64,000 nucleotides of DNA from Listeria seeligeri serovar 1/2b str. SLCC3954. Its GTDB lineage: Bacteria > Bacillota > Bacilli > Lactobacillales > Listeriaceae. The stretch is from assembly GCF_000027145.1 (NCBI RefSeq), contig NC_013891.1, forward strand, positions 1,550,001-1,614,000. Reading direction: 5' to 3'. Positions within the stretch are counted from its first letter, which is position 1; each line of letters begins with the position of its first letter. Of this stretch, positions 18,032 through 27,021 are shown piece after piece. The position numbers and the translations under genes were made by a program. The notes under the pieces were generated by a model, which saw nothing but the letters and a program-made list of their open reading frames with translations, was not told the origin of the DNA and made no database searches.

Positions 18032-20302
18032 TTAACCTCCTACGATTGTTACTTGACCGACTAATGTTGTATCAGAACTTCCGCCAACGAAAATCTGTAT
18101 ACCGCCTGTCTCCATCTCATATTTATTATTGATTGACCACACTTCGAATGTCGTTTTATCTAGCTCGATCGTCACTTCTACTTTTTCTTTTGGTTCGATT
18201 CGAATCTTTTTAAAGGCTTTTAACTCTTTCTTTCTGCGAGTTATGCTGGACTCCATATCATGAATATAAAGTTGCACGACTTCTTCCCCCGCTACTTCGG
18301 AAGTATTTTCAACAGTTACTGTAACATCAACTTTTTCTCCCGCAAGTAAAGCAGATAAAGCTACACGTTCTTGGTTAATGACCAAATCGTGATATTTAAA
18401 ACTACTATAACTTAAGCCGTAACCGAATGGATAAAGTGGTTTTCCTGTTAAATCGAAATAGTCTTCTTTATATTCCACTGCTTTTTGATTGTAGTAAACA
18501 GGGATTTGTCCAGAAGATACTGGGATACTAACAGGCAATTTACCAGATGGATTATATTTACCGACTAGCACTTCTGCCACCGCCGTTCCACCAACACTAC
18601 CTGGATACCAAGCTGTAAGAAGCGCATCTGCCTCTTTGCTAATTTCCGGAATAGCTATTGGTCGACCTTGAATCATCACAACAATTACTGGTTTATTTGT
18701 GCGTTTCATTGCCCGGAATAACTCTAATTGTACTTCCGGAAGAGCAATATCTGCTACATCGACATTTTCACCAGCATCCATATTCGGTCCTTTTGAACTA
18801 ACAGCACCATTGCTTAAAAATTCCATGTTGAAATTGCGCGCACTAGAACCACCAAGAACTAAAACAATCGCATCTGCTTCCTCAGCTAATTCTTCCGCCT
18901 TTAAAATTCCGTCAGTCACTTTTTCACGAATTTCTGAGCCTTTTTCGTAAATAAGTTCCCACTCTTTTGGAACGATGCTTTTTAGCCCTTCTAAAACAGT
19001 GACACAATCTGCTTGATTTTGTGGAGCGGTATAATCCCCAAGTTGATTATAAAGCGCATCCGCATTTGGCCCAACAATGGCTAATTTTTTCTGTTTTCCT
19101 TTTAGTGGCAAAGTGTTTGCTTCATTTTTCAACAGACAAATGCCTTCTCTAGCAGCTTGTAAATTCAGCTTTTTCCAGTTAGCGGAAGGAGCCGATACCA
19201 CTTCTTCCACATAAGGATTCTCAAATAATCCTAGTTGGAATTTCACTTGCAGAATCCGCCGTACAGCTTGATCAACAACTGATTCGTTTAAAACACCTGC
19301 CGTTACACCCTCTTCTAAAAAAGGAAATACATCATCCCATAAACTTAAATCCACACCAGCTTCGATTGCCATTTTTGCTGCCTTTTTCGGGTCTGGGTTT
19401 AATTTTAGCAAACGATCTAATGCACATCCATCGGCCATCACGATTCCTTCAAAGCCCATTTCTTCACGTAGAATTGTTGTTAATAATTCTTTATTTGCGT
19501 GACAAGGTACACCGTCAATTTCATTATATGCAGCCATAACTCCTAGCGCACCTTTTGCAATACCAGCGCGTAATGGCTCTAAGAAAATTTCTCTAAGTTC
19601 TCTTACTCCGATTGAAACTGGCCCAGAATTATGACCGCCAACCGGTTCTCCTTGTGCGGCAAAATGTTTTAGAATGACGGCTATTTTACCATTTTTTTGA
19701 AAGCCTTCCGTTATGGCGGCGGTTAATTCTGCTGCAAGGTACGGATCTTCACCGTAACATTCTTCTGCCCGGCCCCAACGAGGATCCCGCAGAATATCTA
19801 AAGCAGAAGCAAGCGCTAAATGAACGCCTTTGTCAGAAATTTCTTCCGCTATCGCTTCGGCTACTTGTTGTTGTAATTCAGGATGAAAAGAAGCTGCTCG
19901 CGCTAGATTTACTGGATACGATTCACTATCAAGCGCTTGGTGACCGTGCGGAACTTCTTCTGCTAATAAAACTGGAATTCCAAGTCTTGTGTTCTCCACG
20001 ACATAACGTTGCACCATATTAGCAACTTTAGCGGAATTAACTCGCGAGATGCCTGTTTCTTTATTCATTTTCGACCAAGGATCTGCTCGAAAAAGTCCGT
20101 ATAAAGCACCAATTCCTTCAAAATGAGCGACTTCTTGTTTGAAATTATCCGTAATTTGAAACACATCACCATCTCTCGAAAAAGCATCCCAGCCATACAT
20201 CCGTTGATTTAACTGTCCACATTTTTCTGCAAGCGTCATCTTAGCAAGCAAATCTTCTACGCGCGCTGTAATATGTTGTGTTTTATCTAAATAAATTGTC
20301 AT
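18032..20302 (-). CDS. Glycoside hydrolase family 3 beta-glucosidase
   Basis: A retaining exo-hydrolase, 756 aa, with the three-domain GH3 layout: TIM barrel (about 1-370), alpha/beta sandwich (380-620) and C-terminal fibronectin III-like domain (655-750). The nucleophile is Asp291 in GIVMADGCAL. KHFAAQGEP and the DPRWGRAEECYGEDP signature support the barrel. There is no signal peptide, so it acts in the cytoplasm. It lies between EIIB (22 bp upstream) and EIIA (6 bp downstream), so it must handle sugar brought in by this PTS. That is unusual, because phospho-beta-glucosidases of PTS operons are normally GH1 or GH4. Confidence 0.92.
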   Translation of the reverse strand: MTIYLDKTQHITARVEDLLAKMTLAEKCGQLNQRMYGWDAFSRDGDVFQITDNFKQEVAHFEGIGALYGLFRADPWSKMNKETGISRVNSAKVANMVQRYVVENTRLGIPVLLAEEVPHGHQALDSESYPVNLARAASFHPELQQQVAEAIAEEISDKGVHLALASALDILRDPRWGRAEECYGEDPYLAAELTAAITEGFQKNGKIAVILKHFAAQGEPVGGHNSGPVSIGVRELREIFLEPLRAGIAKGALGVMAAYNEIDGVPCHANKELLTTILREEMGFEGIVMADGCALDRLLKLNPDPKKAAKMAIEAGVDLSLWDDVFPFLEEGVTAGVLNESVVDQAVRRILQVKFQLGLFENPYVEEVVSAPSANWKKLNLQAAREGICLLKNEANTLPLKGKQKKLAIVGPNADALYNQLGDYTAPQNQADCVTVLEGLKSIVPKEWELIYEKGSEIREKVTDGILKAEELAEEADAIVLVLGGSSARNFNMEFLSNGAVSSKGPNMDAGENVDVADIALPEVQLELFRAMKRTNKPVIVVMIQGRPIAIPEISKEADALLTAWYPGSVGGTAVAEVLVGKYNPSGKLPVSIPVSSGQIPVYYNQKAVEYKEDYFDLTGKPLYPFGYGLSYSSFKYHDLVINQERVALSALLAGEKVDVTVTVENTSEVAGEEVVQLYIHDMESSITRRKKELKAFKKIRIEPKEKVEVTIELDKTTFEVWSINNKYEMETGGIQIFVGGSSDTTLVGQVTIVGG

Positions 20303-20324
20303 TTTCTTTCCTCCTTGCTAACCT

Positions 20325-20627
20325 TTAGCCTAGCAAATTAAGAGCGACATCTAGTACTTTTTCTCCGTTCATTCGGCCATAATCGACTACATCAATTACC
20401 GTAACAGGGATACTTCCATTAACTACATCCGTAACTTTATCTTTCATATAGCTAACTTGTGGGCCAAGCAAAATGACATCTGCTTGGCGCCAGTTTTTCT
20501 CAAAATCTGTTTCAGAAATTGCCCAAATAGTTATTTCTAATTCACGTTCTTCGGCAACACGTTCCATCTTACGAACAAGAACACTTGTAGACATTCCCGC
20601 ATTGCACATTAACATAATCTTTTTCAT
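20325..20627 (-). CDS. PTS lactose/cellobiose-family EIIB
   Basis: A 100-residue phosphotransfer subunit with the phosphorylated Cys8 in IMLMCNAGMSTS. It receives phosphate from EIIA-His76 and donates it to the sugar during transport by EIIC. It is placed 15 bp after the EIIC gene and 22 bp before the GH3 gene in the same operon. Length and motif are standard for the Lac/Cel EIIB family. Confidence 0.92.
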   Translation of the reverse strand: MKKIMLMCNAGMSTSVLVRKMERVAEERELEITIWAISETDFEKNWRQADVILLGPQVSYMKDKVTDVVNGSIPVTVIDVVDYGRMNGEKVLDVALNLLG

Positions 20628-20642
20628 ATAATCGTCCTCCTA

Positions 20643-21938
20643 TTAAGCTTTTATGCGATCATTCGCTTTTAAGAATGGTAAATAAAGAAGTACACAAACG
20701 CCGATTAAGAATATTTGGAAGACAGCTGCACGCCAGTCCCCACCAGTCGCTAGGAATCCAGAAGCTACAACAGGTGTCGTCCACGGAACCATAACCACCA
20801 CTTCTGAAATCATATGGAGTTTTGTGGCTAAATAAGCTAGACCTAAGCATAATGGCGTAGAAATAATAAACGGAATCATTAAACTTATGTTATAAACGAT
20901 TGGAAGCCCGAAAACTACTGGCTCATTAATGTTAAATAGCCCTGGAGCTGCGGATAATGTCGCAATTTCGCGATAATCTTTTCGTTTTGACCAGATGAAA
21001 ATAGCAATTAGTAAGGCGATAGTATTTCCGCCGCCGCCCATAACTCCGAAAATATCACGGAATGTTGTGTTGATAATATGCGGAATTTCTGTATGATTGG
21101 CAAATGCAGTCATATTTTCTTGCATATTAGCAAGTAGCACTGGATCCATGATTGGTCCAAGAATACCACTTCCCGCAATACCGATAGAATAAAGCATTTG
21201 AGAAATAGTCATTAATACTAAGAATCCTGGTACGCTTGTTACAAGGAACGTTAATGGTTTTTGAATAATTGTGCTGATTAGTGAATACAAGTTTAAACTG
21301 AAAAGCGTCGCCACTAAGAATGAAATAAATGCAAAAATAAGAATCGTTAACATTGTTGGAATAAGTACGTTAAATGATTTAATTACCGCTGGAGGAACAC
21401 TATCTCCAGAAATACGAATCTTCATTTTTTCACTCTTCGAAAGACGAATAAATACTTCGGTCGCAAGTAGTGCTGTAACAATACCAACAAACATCCCTGC
21501 TGAACCCATTAACGAAAGTGGAAGCACACCAGTAACTTCGACTATTTTTTCTGAACCCATTGGAATAACTTGGGTTACAGCTGGTACAAAAATAACAATA
21601 AGTGCAATAGTCATTAACGCTGGAGCAAATGGATTTTCAAATTTGCGATTTTGCGCTAAAAAATAAGCTACGGACGCGCCGATTAAAATGGTAATAATAC
21701 CAAGCGTCCCGTTGACAATACTATTACCTAAGTTTTGCCAAGTAGTTAGTGTTTCTGAACTAATAATTGCGGACATAAAACCATCCGGCTTAATAATGAC
21801 GTTGTTAATTAATACCATGAATCCTGCTAACATAATAAAAGGTAAAATAGTAGCAAATGCATCACGCATGGATTTCAAATGAATTTGATTTCCAAGCTTT
21901 TGTGATAACCAACTTAACTTCTCGATGAATTTTTTCAA
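20643..21938 (-). CDS. PTS lactose/cellobiose-family EIIC permease
   Basis: Membrane channel subunit of the PTS, 431 aa, with about ten hydrophobic segments and the family motifs GGGGNTIAL and APGLFNINEPVVFGLPIVYN, the sugar-binding region (NEP motif). The start is TTG with AAGGAGG 8 nt upstream. It is the first gene of the four-gene operon EIIC-EIIB-GH3-EIIA. A cre-like core lies upstream, and the LicR-type activator gene precedes it, separated by a terminator. Confidence 0.93.
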   Translation of the reverse strand: MKKFIEKLSWLSQKLGNQIHLKSMRDAFATILPFIMLAGFMVLINNVIIKPDGFMSAIISSETLTTWQNLGNSIVNGTLGIITILIGASVAYFLAQNRKFENPFAPALMTIALIVIFVPAVTQVIPMGSEKIVEVTGVLPLSLMGSAGMFVGIVTALLATEVFIRLSKSEKMKIRISGDSVPPAVIKSFNVLIPTMLTILIFAFISFLVATLFSLNLYSLISTIIQKPLTFLVTSVPGFLVLMTISQMLYSIGIAGSGILGPIMDPVLLANMQENMTAFANHTEIPHIINTTFRDIFGVMGGGGNTIALLIAIFIWSKRKDYREIATLSAAPGLFNINEPVVFGLPIVYNISLMIPFIISTPLCLGLAYLATKLHMISEVVVMVPWTTPVVASGFLATGGDWRAAVFQIFLIGVCVLLYLPFLKANDRIKA

Positions 21939-21969
21939 TTTCTTAACCTCCTTAGATATTACAATAATT

Positions 21970-21985
21970 GTAGCGCTTTCTTTTC
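21970..21985. promoter_or_regulatory. Weak cre-like element upstream of the PTS operon
   Basis: GAAAGCGCT on the minus strand is a strong cre core, but the right half is one base short of the consensus spacing. It lies about 35-45 bp upstream of the EIIC start and touches a TACAAT -10 candidate. Confidence 0.3.
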
Positions 21986-22029
21986 AGTAAATAAATCCAG
22001 TCTTTTTCCACATTAACAGGTTAGATGCG

Positions 22030-22069
22030 GAAATAAAGAAACAAGCTCCACATTTAGAAGAGCTTGTTC
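22030..22069 (-). terminator. Terminator of the licR-type gene
   Basis: AACAAGCTC (22040-22048) and GAGCTTGTT (22060-22068) form a perfect stem followed on the minus strand by TTTCTTTATTT. Confidence 0.8.
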
Positions 22070-22085
22070 TCTGATAGTTGTTTAA

Positions 22086-23999
22086 TTAAATTGTTCTTAA
22101 AACCCGCATAAAACTCTCAAAATCAGTCACCCGCTTTAATTCTCCCATCGCTTTGGGATTTTCCACTAAGTCACTGATAAGCGTATAAAGTGTTGCTAGT
22201 CGTTTCTGTTCTTCATTTTTCACAGCCAACATAAACACTACTTGGGCGCGTTTTTCGCCGTTCCAATCTACACCAGCTGGACAAATACATACAGCAATAA
22301 CCGTCTCCAACACATCTGCTTCAACCGGATGTGGAGCTGCAAGACCATTTCCTAAATAAGTTGGCACAATTTCCTCACGTTCAATAAGCGACGGCAAGTA
22401 ATCCGCCCCAACAAGTTTTTTTTCACGCAAAAGCCCTACTAAGTCTAGTAAAATTTCTGATTTACTTGTTTTATCACTAATTAAAAACAGCCCTTCGCGA
22501 AAAATCTTTTCTAATTCTAATTGGTTTTCTGTTCCCTCTTGTTTTACGAGCGAAGTTATACTATCAATATCTTCTTTCGTTAAAAACGGCGACACTTGAA
22601 TCACCGGATGTCGTTGCGATTGAAGCGGAACAGTCGAAATAACAAAGTCACAGGATGTAGCTTTTGTTTTATAATCTTTAAAAGAGTAAACCCCCACAAT
22701 ATCCAAACTACTGGCAAATTGTTTCCGTACTTTTGATTCTAATAATTGGGAAGTTCCTAATCCTGATGCACAAACAATTAACACTTTTTGTTTACGATGA
22801 ACAAATTCTTTATCTAAACCATATAAGAAATGAATGGCTAAATATCCAACCTCTGCTTCATTTACTTCTGTTTTCAGTTCCGTTTCCAGCACATCTTTTG
22901 CAACTAAGCCAAGTTCGAAAGCAAACGGATAGTTCTCTTTTAAATTTTCCAAGTAAGGATTTTGAATATTCATCTTGAACTTCATTCTATTAATAGCCGG
23001 TTTTAGATGAAGGGCAATATTGGAGACCATTTTTTGATCTTGTCGGAAATCATAGCCATATAGCCGTTTAATCTGATCTAATATTTTATCGACAATAATG
23101 TATTCTCGGTAATTATTGAAATCACTTTTCCAGTTTTTCGCACTTAAATGTAACAATATATAGGAAATTTCACTTATTGGAAAATGAATGTTTTCTGCTA
23201 TTTCAATTTCTTTCATAATTGTTTGGGCTGCGTGCAATTCAGACATGCTGAATTCAACGTCTTCTAAGTCAGTGGCTGTAATGTAGCAATTATCTTTTAC
23301 CCTAGAAACGGCAATGGCAATATGAATAATCAAATTTTTAACAGAGATATCCGTCATATGAATATTATACTTTGCCACATTAGACACAACAATTTCTAGC
23401 ATTTTTTCTAAACTAACATCTTGAAAAAAGTTCCGCTCAGTTTCTGTAATGAGTGGTGTTGCTGATTCTGCAAGTAAATATCTAGAATAACAAAAGCGAA
23501 TCGCTAGTTCAGTCCCTGAAATTCGAATGCCATAACCAGCTCTTTTTTCGACCGTTAAAGAATATTCCTTTAGTTTCTCTTTCACTTCTAAAATATCGGA
23601 ATTTATTGTCGATTTACTTACGAAAAGTTCTTCTGCCAGTGTTTCTAGTTTGACGTAATTATTATTAAGCAATAGATAGCGGATGATGTAATCTGCTCGA
23701 CCTTCTGCAAACATTGGTACAATATTCATATTCGATTGACCAGTTGAATTATCTAAAAGAGCCTCTTGAATTGCTTTTTCATCTTCTACAATTAAATGAT
23801 AACCAACGCCAGGAACCGATTCAATTTGGTTGCCAGCATGCTTCAGTAAGGGATTAATAGCTTTAATATCATTTCGAATTGTTCTAGGAGTAACAGCTAG
23901 CGCCTCACCAAGCTCTCTTCCACTTATAAATGACATTCTTAAATAAAGCATATGAACTATTTTTTTCCATCTTGGCAACAATAATTCAGAAGCACTCAT
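22086..23999 (-). CDS. PRD-domain transcriptional activator, LicR/MtlR type
   Basis: A 637-residue regulator with the full multidomain layout: N-terminal HTH (about 1-65), second Mga-type HTH (85-155), PRD1 (about 170-280), PRD2 (about 285-395), GatB-like EIIB (about 400-490, KVLIVCASGLGTSQLLES) and EIIA-like domain (about 495-637, with His in GLAAPHPVEAD). Such proteins activate the adjacent PTS operon. HPr phosphorylation of the PRDs activates them and EII phosphorylation represses them. GGAGG precedes the ATG. It lies only 41 bp after the CsoR-family gene with no terminator between, so co-transcription is possible. Confidence 0.9.
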   Translation of the reverse strand: MSASELLLPRWKKIVHMLYLRMSFISGRELGEALAVTPRTIRNDIKAINPLLKHAGNQIESVPGVGYHLIVEDEKAIQEALLDNSTGQSNMNIVPMFAEGRADYIIRYLLLNNNYVKLETLAEELFVSKSTINSDILEVKEKLKEYSLTVEKRAGYGIRISGTELAIRFCYSRYLLAESATPLITETERNFFQDVSLEKMLEIVVSNVAKYNIHMTDISVKNLIIHIAIAVSRVKDNCYITATDLEDVEFSMSELHAAQTIMKEIEIAENIHFPISEISYILLHLSAKNWKSDFNNYREYIIVDKILDQIKRLYGYDFRQDQKMVSNIALHLKPAINRMKFKMNIQNPYLENLKENYPFAFELGLVAKDVLETELKTEVNEAEVGYLAIHFLYGLDKEFVHRKQKVLIVCASGLGTSQLLESKVRKQFASSLDIVGVYSFKDYKTKATSCDFVISTVPLQSQRHPVIQVSPFLTKEDIDSITSLVKQEGTENQLELEKIFREGLFLISDKTSKSEILLDLVGLLREKKLVGADYLPSLIEREEIVPTYLGNGLAAPHPVEADVLETVIAVCICPAGVDWNGEKRAQVVFMLAVKNEEQKRLATLYTLISDLVENPKAMGELKRVTDFESFMRVLRTI

Positions 24000-24040
24000 C
24001 CGGATTTTCCTCCTCGTAACAATGAATTCAATCTAATCAT

Positions 24041-24289
24041 TTAACGAATGTAGCTATCAATTTTTTTCTTAATTAGCGCTTCGTCTTTTTCGCCGCGCTC
24101 AATAAGTTCTTTCATCTGTTCAGTGTAAATCACTTTTGCCGCCGCGTCCATTGCTTTTTTTACCGCAGCAATTTGTTGCATAATCGTTTCAAAATCGCGT
24201 TCTTCTTCCGTCATGTTTTTAATCGACCGTACGTGTCCTTCTATTTTGGCAAATCTGGTTATTAGCGCTTTGCGTTCAGCAGTCTCCAA
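24041..24289 (-). CDS. CsoR/RcnR (DUF156) family regulator lacking metal ligands
   Basis: An 82-residue all-helical protein with the family pattern FAKIEGHVRSIKNMTEE and QQIAAVKKAMDAA, so it should form the CsoR-type tetramer that binds G/C-tract operators. Aligned by eye to Bacillus CsoR, the copper ligands Cys45, His70 and Cys74 correspond to Phe33, Gln58 and Leu62. The protein has no cysteine at all and only one histidine, so copper, sulfide or other thiol sensing is excluded. The start is TTG with AGGGGG 7 nt before it. A G-tract dyad upstream suggests autoregulation. Its signal and other targets are unknown. Confidence 0.8.
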   Translation of the reverse strand: METAERKALITRFAKIEGHVRSIKNMTEEERDFETIMQQIAAVKKAMDAAAKVIYTEQMKELIERGEKDEALIKKKIDSYIR

Positions 24290-24290
24290 T

Positions 24291-24340
24291 TTATATACCC
24301 CCTAACAGTATACTAGATATAACCCCCTACCCAGGTTATA
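24291..24340. promoter_or_regulatory. G-tract operator-like repeats before the CsoR-family gene
   Basis: TATAACC (24318-24324) and GGTTATA (24334-24340) form an inverted repeat around a C5 tract, and a second TATACCCCCTA copy at 24293-24303 overlaps the ribosome binding site. A TATACT -10 (minus strand, 24307-24312) lies between the copies. This layout is typical of CsoR-family autoregulated promoters. Confidence 0.55.
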
Positions 24341-24395
24341 CATTTCGCTTTAAAATGCGATTTATAAGTACATGATACCACAAAATAAAAATACC

Positions 24396-24427
24396 CTCAA
24401 AAAAAGAAGCGTGTTAACACTTCTTAA
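24396..24427 (-). terminator. Terminator of the YtnP-like gene
   Basis: AAGAAG and CTTCTT arms enclose GTGTTAACAC, followed on the minus strand by a long T run. Confidence 0.7.
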
Positions 24428-25272
24428 TTTCGATTATTGATTTTTAAGCTAGTTTGAATTTCCCCATTTTCAGCAATTTTCACTGCCCGAAATCTTGCAT
24501 CATGATAAGATAAAAACCAATAATCTTTTCCAAATGTTTTCTTAAAAATAGTTTGTTTGGCAGCAATAGAAGTCATTGGATAATCATCATAAGCCGTAAC
24601 CCAAAGAACATTTTGATGGGCAAATGTTGGGAAAATATCCGCCATATGGACAGCTTTTTCTCCATTAGAATGGAACCAAATAATCGAATGTCCCGCACTA
24701 TGTCCCCCAGTATGTTCCATTGTTATTGCACCATTTATTTCTACTTTGCTATCAAAAGTATGAACTTGCGCTTTAATTTGTTCCCCGTTTTCTTTCCAAT
24801 AAGTTGCCTTTGAACGAATATTAGGATGTTGCATTTCCTCCCATTCTATTTTCGAAGTCCAGATTTCCGCATTTTTGAAAATGGAATAGTAAGCTCCATC
24901 AGAAAAACCGGTTAAACCAAGCACATGGTCGAAATGTAAATGCGTCATTAACACATAATCGATTTCTTCTGGCGCTACACCGATTTTAGCTAAATCTTCC
25001 AGGATGAACGATTCTTCCGTCACGCCGTAGTTGCGCTTTTGTTTTTCTGTCAAACGACCGTTCCCTAACCCACTATCAATTAAATAATTTTTACCTTGAT
25101 AGCGAAAAAACATTGGATCTGTTACATTTGCTAATTGATTTTTTTCGTTAGCTGGGTATTTCTTCTCCCAAAGTGGTTTAGGAACTACGCCAAACGTCGC
25201 TCCCCCATCAAAATGGGTGTAACCGCCTCTTAACCAATAAATAGTGATTTCTCCTATTTTCACTTTATCCAT
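24424..25272 (-). CDS. Metallo-beta-lactamase fold hydrolase (YtnP/AHL-lactonase-like)
   Basis: A 282-residue soluble protein of the metallo-beta-lactamase superfamily. The zinc motif HxHxDH is intact in MTHLHFDHVLGL, and further ligands are plausible in HTGGHSAGHS and MADIFPT. In Bacillus, YtnP has lactonase activity that quenches quorum signals of competitors. The substrate here is not known. GGAGG lies 10 nt before the ATG. It is a separate unit bounded by two terminators. Confidence 0.85.
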   Translation of the reverse strand: MDKVKIGEITIYWLRGGYTHFDGGATFGVVPKPLWEKKYPANEKNQLANVTDPMFFRYQGKNYLIDSGLGNGRLTEKQKRNYGVTEESFILEDLAKIGVAPEEIDYVLMTHLHFDHVLGLTGFSDGAYYSIFKNAEIWTSKIEWEEMQHPNIRSKATYWKENGEQIKAQVHTFDSKVEINGAITMEHTGGHSAGHSIIWFHSNGEKAVHMADIFPTFAHQNVLWVTAYDDYPMTSIAAKQTIFKKTFGKDYWFLSYHDARFRAVKIAENGEIQTSLKINNRN

Positions 25273-25295
25273 TACTTGCCTACCTCCAAATTCAA

Positions 25296-25328
25296 TATAA
25301 AAACCAGATGCAGCAAATGCACCTGGTT
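25296..25328 (-). terminator. Terminator of the ytmP-trmB operon
   Basis: ACCAGATGC (25303-25311) and GCACCTGGT (25319-25327) pair with one mismatch-tolerant position, followed by a T run on the minus strand. Confidence 0.82.
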
Positions 25329-25335
25329 TAACCTG

Positions 25336-25980
25336 TTAATTTCTATCAAATTTTGCTTCAAGACGATAGATTGGGAATCCTTTAGCTGAAAATTTTTCTT
25401 CGTATTCAGTTTTGATATTCCCTTCGTAATCACTGTTATGCAAATCAAGCGAGACAAAAGTTAGTAACAAATTATACTCAGAAAACGCTACTAACGAATA
25501 TTCAAACAAACTACGATTATCCGTTTTAAAATGAATTTCCCCAGCTTCAGGCAAAAGTCGTTCATATATTGTCAAGAAAGTCGGATTAGTTAGTCGGCGT
25601 TTTGTATGGCGTTTTTTAGGCCACGGGTCAGAGAAATTAAGATAAATCTGTGCTATCTCCCCTTTTTCAAAACACTCTTCTAATAATTTAGCGTCTCGAG
25701 CTACTAAACGTAAATTCGGGACATCTGCTTCGATTGCTTTATCTAACGCAGAAACAAGTACACTTTCAATCATTTCGATACCGATATAGTTAATGTTTGG
25801 ATTTGCTTTTGCCATTCCGCTAACGAATTGTCCTTTCCCTGAACCGATTTCGATGTGGATTGGATTATTATTTCCGAACACTTCTTGCCATTTTCCTTTT
25901 AGTTCTTCTGGGTTTTCAATGTAAATTGCTGGAAATTCTTGCAATCTATCTTTTGCCCACGGTTTATGTTTTACACGCAT
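25336..25980 (-). CDS. trmB: tRNA (guanine-N7-)-methyltransferase
   Basis: SAM-dependent methylation of G46 in tRNA variable loops. The 214-residue protein has the SAM-binding loop [15 protein letters not shown] and the TrmB hallmark [17 protein letters not shown]. Length is standard. GAGGTG precedes the ATG. It follows the ytmP-like gene by 6 bp in an operon, as in Bacillus. Confidence 0.95.
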   Translation of the reverse strand: MRVKHKPWAKDRLQEFPAIYIENPEELKGKWQEVFGNNNPIHIEIGSGKGQFVSGMAKANPNINYIGIEMIESVLVSALDKAIEADVPNLRLVARDAKLLEECFEKGEIAQIYLNFSDPWPKKRHTKRRLTNPTFLTIYERLLPEAGEIHFKTDNRSLFEYSLVAFSEYNLLLTFVSLDLHNSDYEGNIKTEYEEKFSAKGFPIYRLEAKFDRN

Positions 25981-25986
25981 CTTTCT

Positions 25987-26769
25987 TTACACCTCATCAT
26001 CTTCTATTGCATTTTGAAAAATTTGCTTTGCTCGTTCATTTGCTTCGACCGACTGATTTAAAGTTAATTGCATCACTGTTTGGCAAATTGTATACCATTT
26101 TAATTTGCGATGTAAGCCAGTTGTTAATTGTGTTCCATAACTGGAAAGCCATACTTCCCATCCATTTCTAGGGATATATTGGTATAAAATCATTCCGACG
26201 TCATTTGCGGCATCAGCAAGCATTGCTCCGTCCCAGTCCACTAAAAATAACTCATTGTCTTCAGAAATAATCCAATTGTTGTGATTTACATCTCCGTGAC
26301 AAACAACGTATTCTGTCTGTTCGCTAGCTGGGAGATTTAATTCCAAATATCGAATTGCTTCTACCATAGAATTAGTTGCATTTTCGCGCGCCGCCACTTC
26401 CGCTTTTAAACGAGCTAGTAGTTGTTCTGCTGAAAAATAACAGTTTTCGATTTTTTCTAACATATGTTGCAAAGTTTCCGAATGATGGATTTTAGCTAGA
26501 AGCGCAGCCACTCTTGCCCCATTCATTTCATCGCGTGTTAAAATATTGCAATTAACCCATTTTTGGGCAGTAATAACATCGCCATTTTCCACCCGTCTTG
26601 TCCAAACAAGTTTTGGTACAATGTTTTCTACGGAAAGCGCAGCTAAAAAAGGCGAAGAATTTCTTTTTAAAAAGAATTTTTCGTCTTCATGTGTTGCAAC
26701 AAATGCTTGGCCAGTTTCCCCTCCAGCCGGCGCTATGTCATATTCTCTCCCAAAAAAGTTATCTTTCAT
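25987..26769 (-). CDS. APH/choline kinase-like phosphotransferase (YtmP-like)
   Basis: A 260-residue protein with the aminoglycoside/choline kinase fold: the catalytic loop HGDVNHNNW and the metal-binding DWDGA (DFG equivalent) are present. The substrate is unknown. The family lies next to trmB across Bacillales, which hints at a housekeeping small-molecule or RNA-related role rather than antibiotic resistance. It is the first gene of a two-gene operon. Confidence 0.82.
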   Translation of the reverse strand: MKDNFFGREYDIAPAGGETGQAFVATHEDEKFFLKRNSSPFLAALSVENIVPKLVWTRRVENGDVITAQKWVNCNILTRDEMNGARVAALLAKIHHSETLQHMLEKIENCYFSAEQLLARLKAEVAARENATNSMVEAIRYLELNLPASEQTEYVVCHGDVNHNNWIISEDNELFLVDWDGAMLADAANDVGMILYQYIPRNGWEVWLSSYGTQLTTGLHRKLKWYTICQTVMQLTLNQSVEANERAKQIFQNAIEDDEV

Positions 26770-26954
26770 TTACATACACACCTTTTATCAGCTCTTTGCA
26801 ACTTCCCTATGCCCTTTAAAAATTCATTCCGAACAAAATTGGTAACTATTCATGATTTTACTTCTCTTAGCGCTTCTAGTCAAGTCAACATATGTTCGTT
26901 CTAGTGATTTTTTCTTAAAAAGTTCCAAAATCGGTTTAACAACTAATTTCTCCA

Positions 26955-27010
26955 AATAAATACCACGCATTAAATTCTGATTACACGAATGAAATGCGCG
27001 GTATTTTTTA
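26955..27010 (-). terminator. Terminator of the marR-MFS operon
   Basis: Arms AAATACCACGCATT and AATGCGCGGTATTT pair with one G-T/A-C step around a long loop. The stem lies right after the MFS stop codon. Confidence 0.75.
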
Positions 27011-27021
27011 AGATTATTTTT

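Noticed and set aside
21271-21666. 131-codon plus-strand frame opposite the EIIC gene
   Set aside because: The EIIC frame has clear family motifs on the other strand; this one has none.
17717-24000. Mobile element origin of the PTS cassette
   Set aside because: No transposase, integrase, terminal repeats or tRNA target are visible at either end, so only presence/absence variation is proposed.
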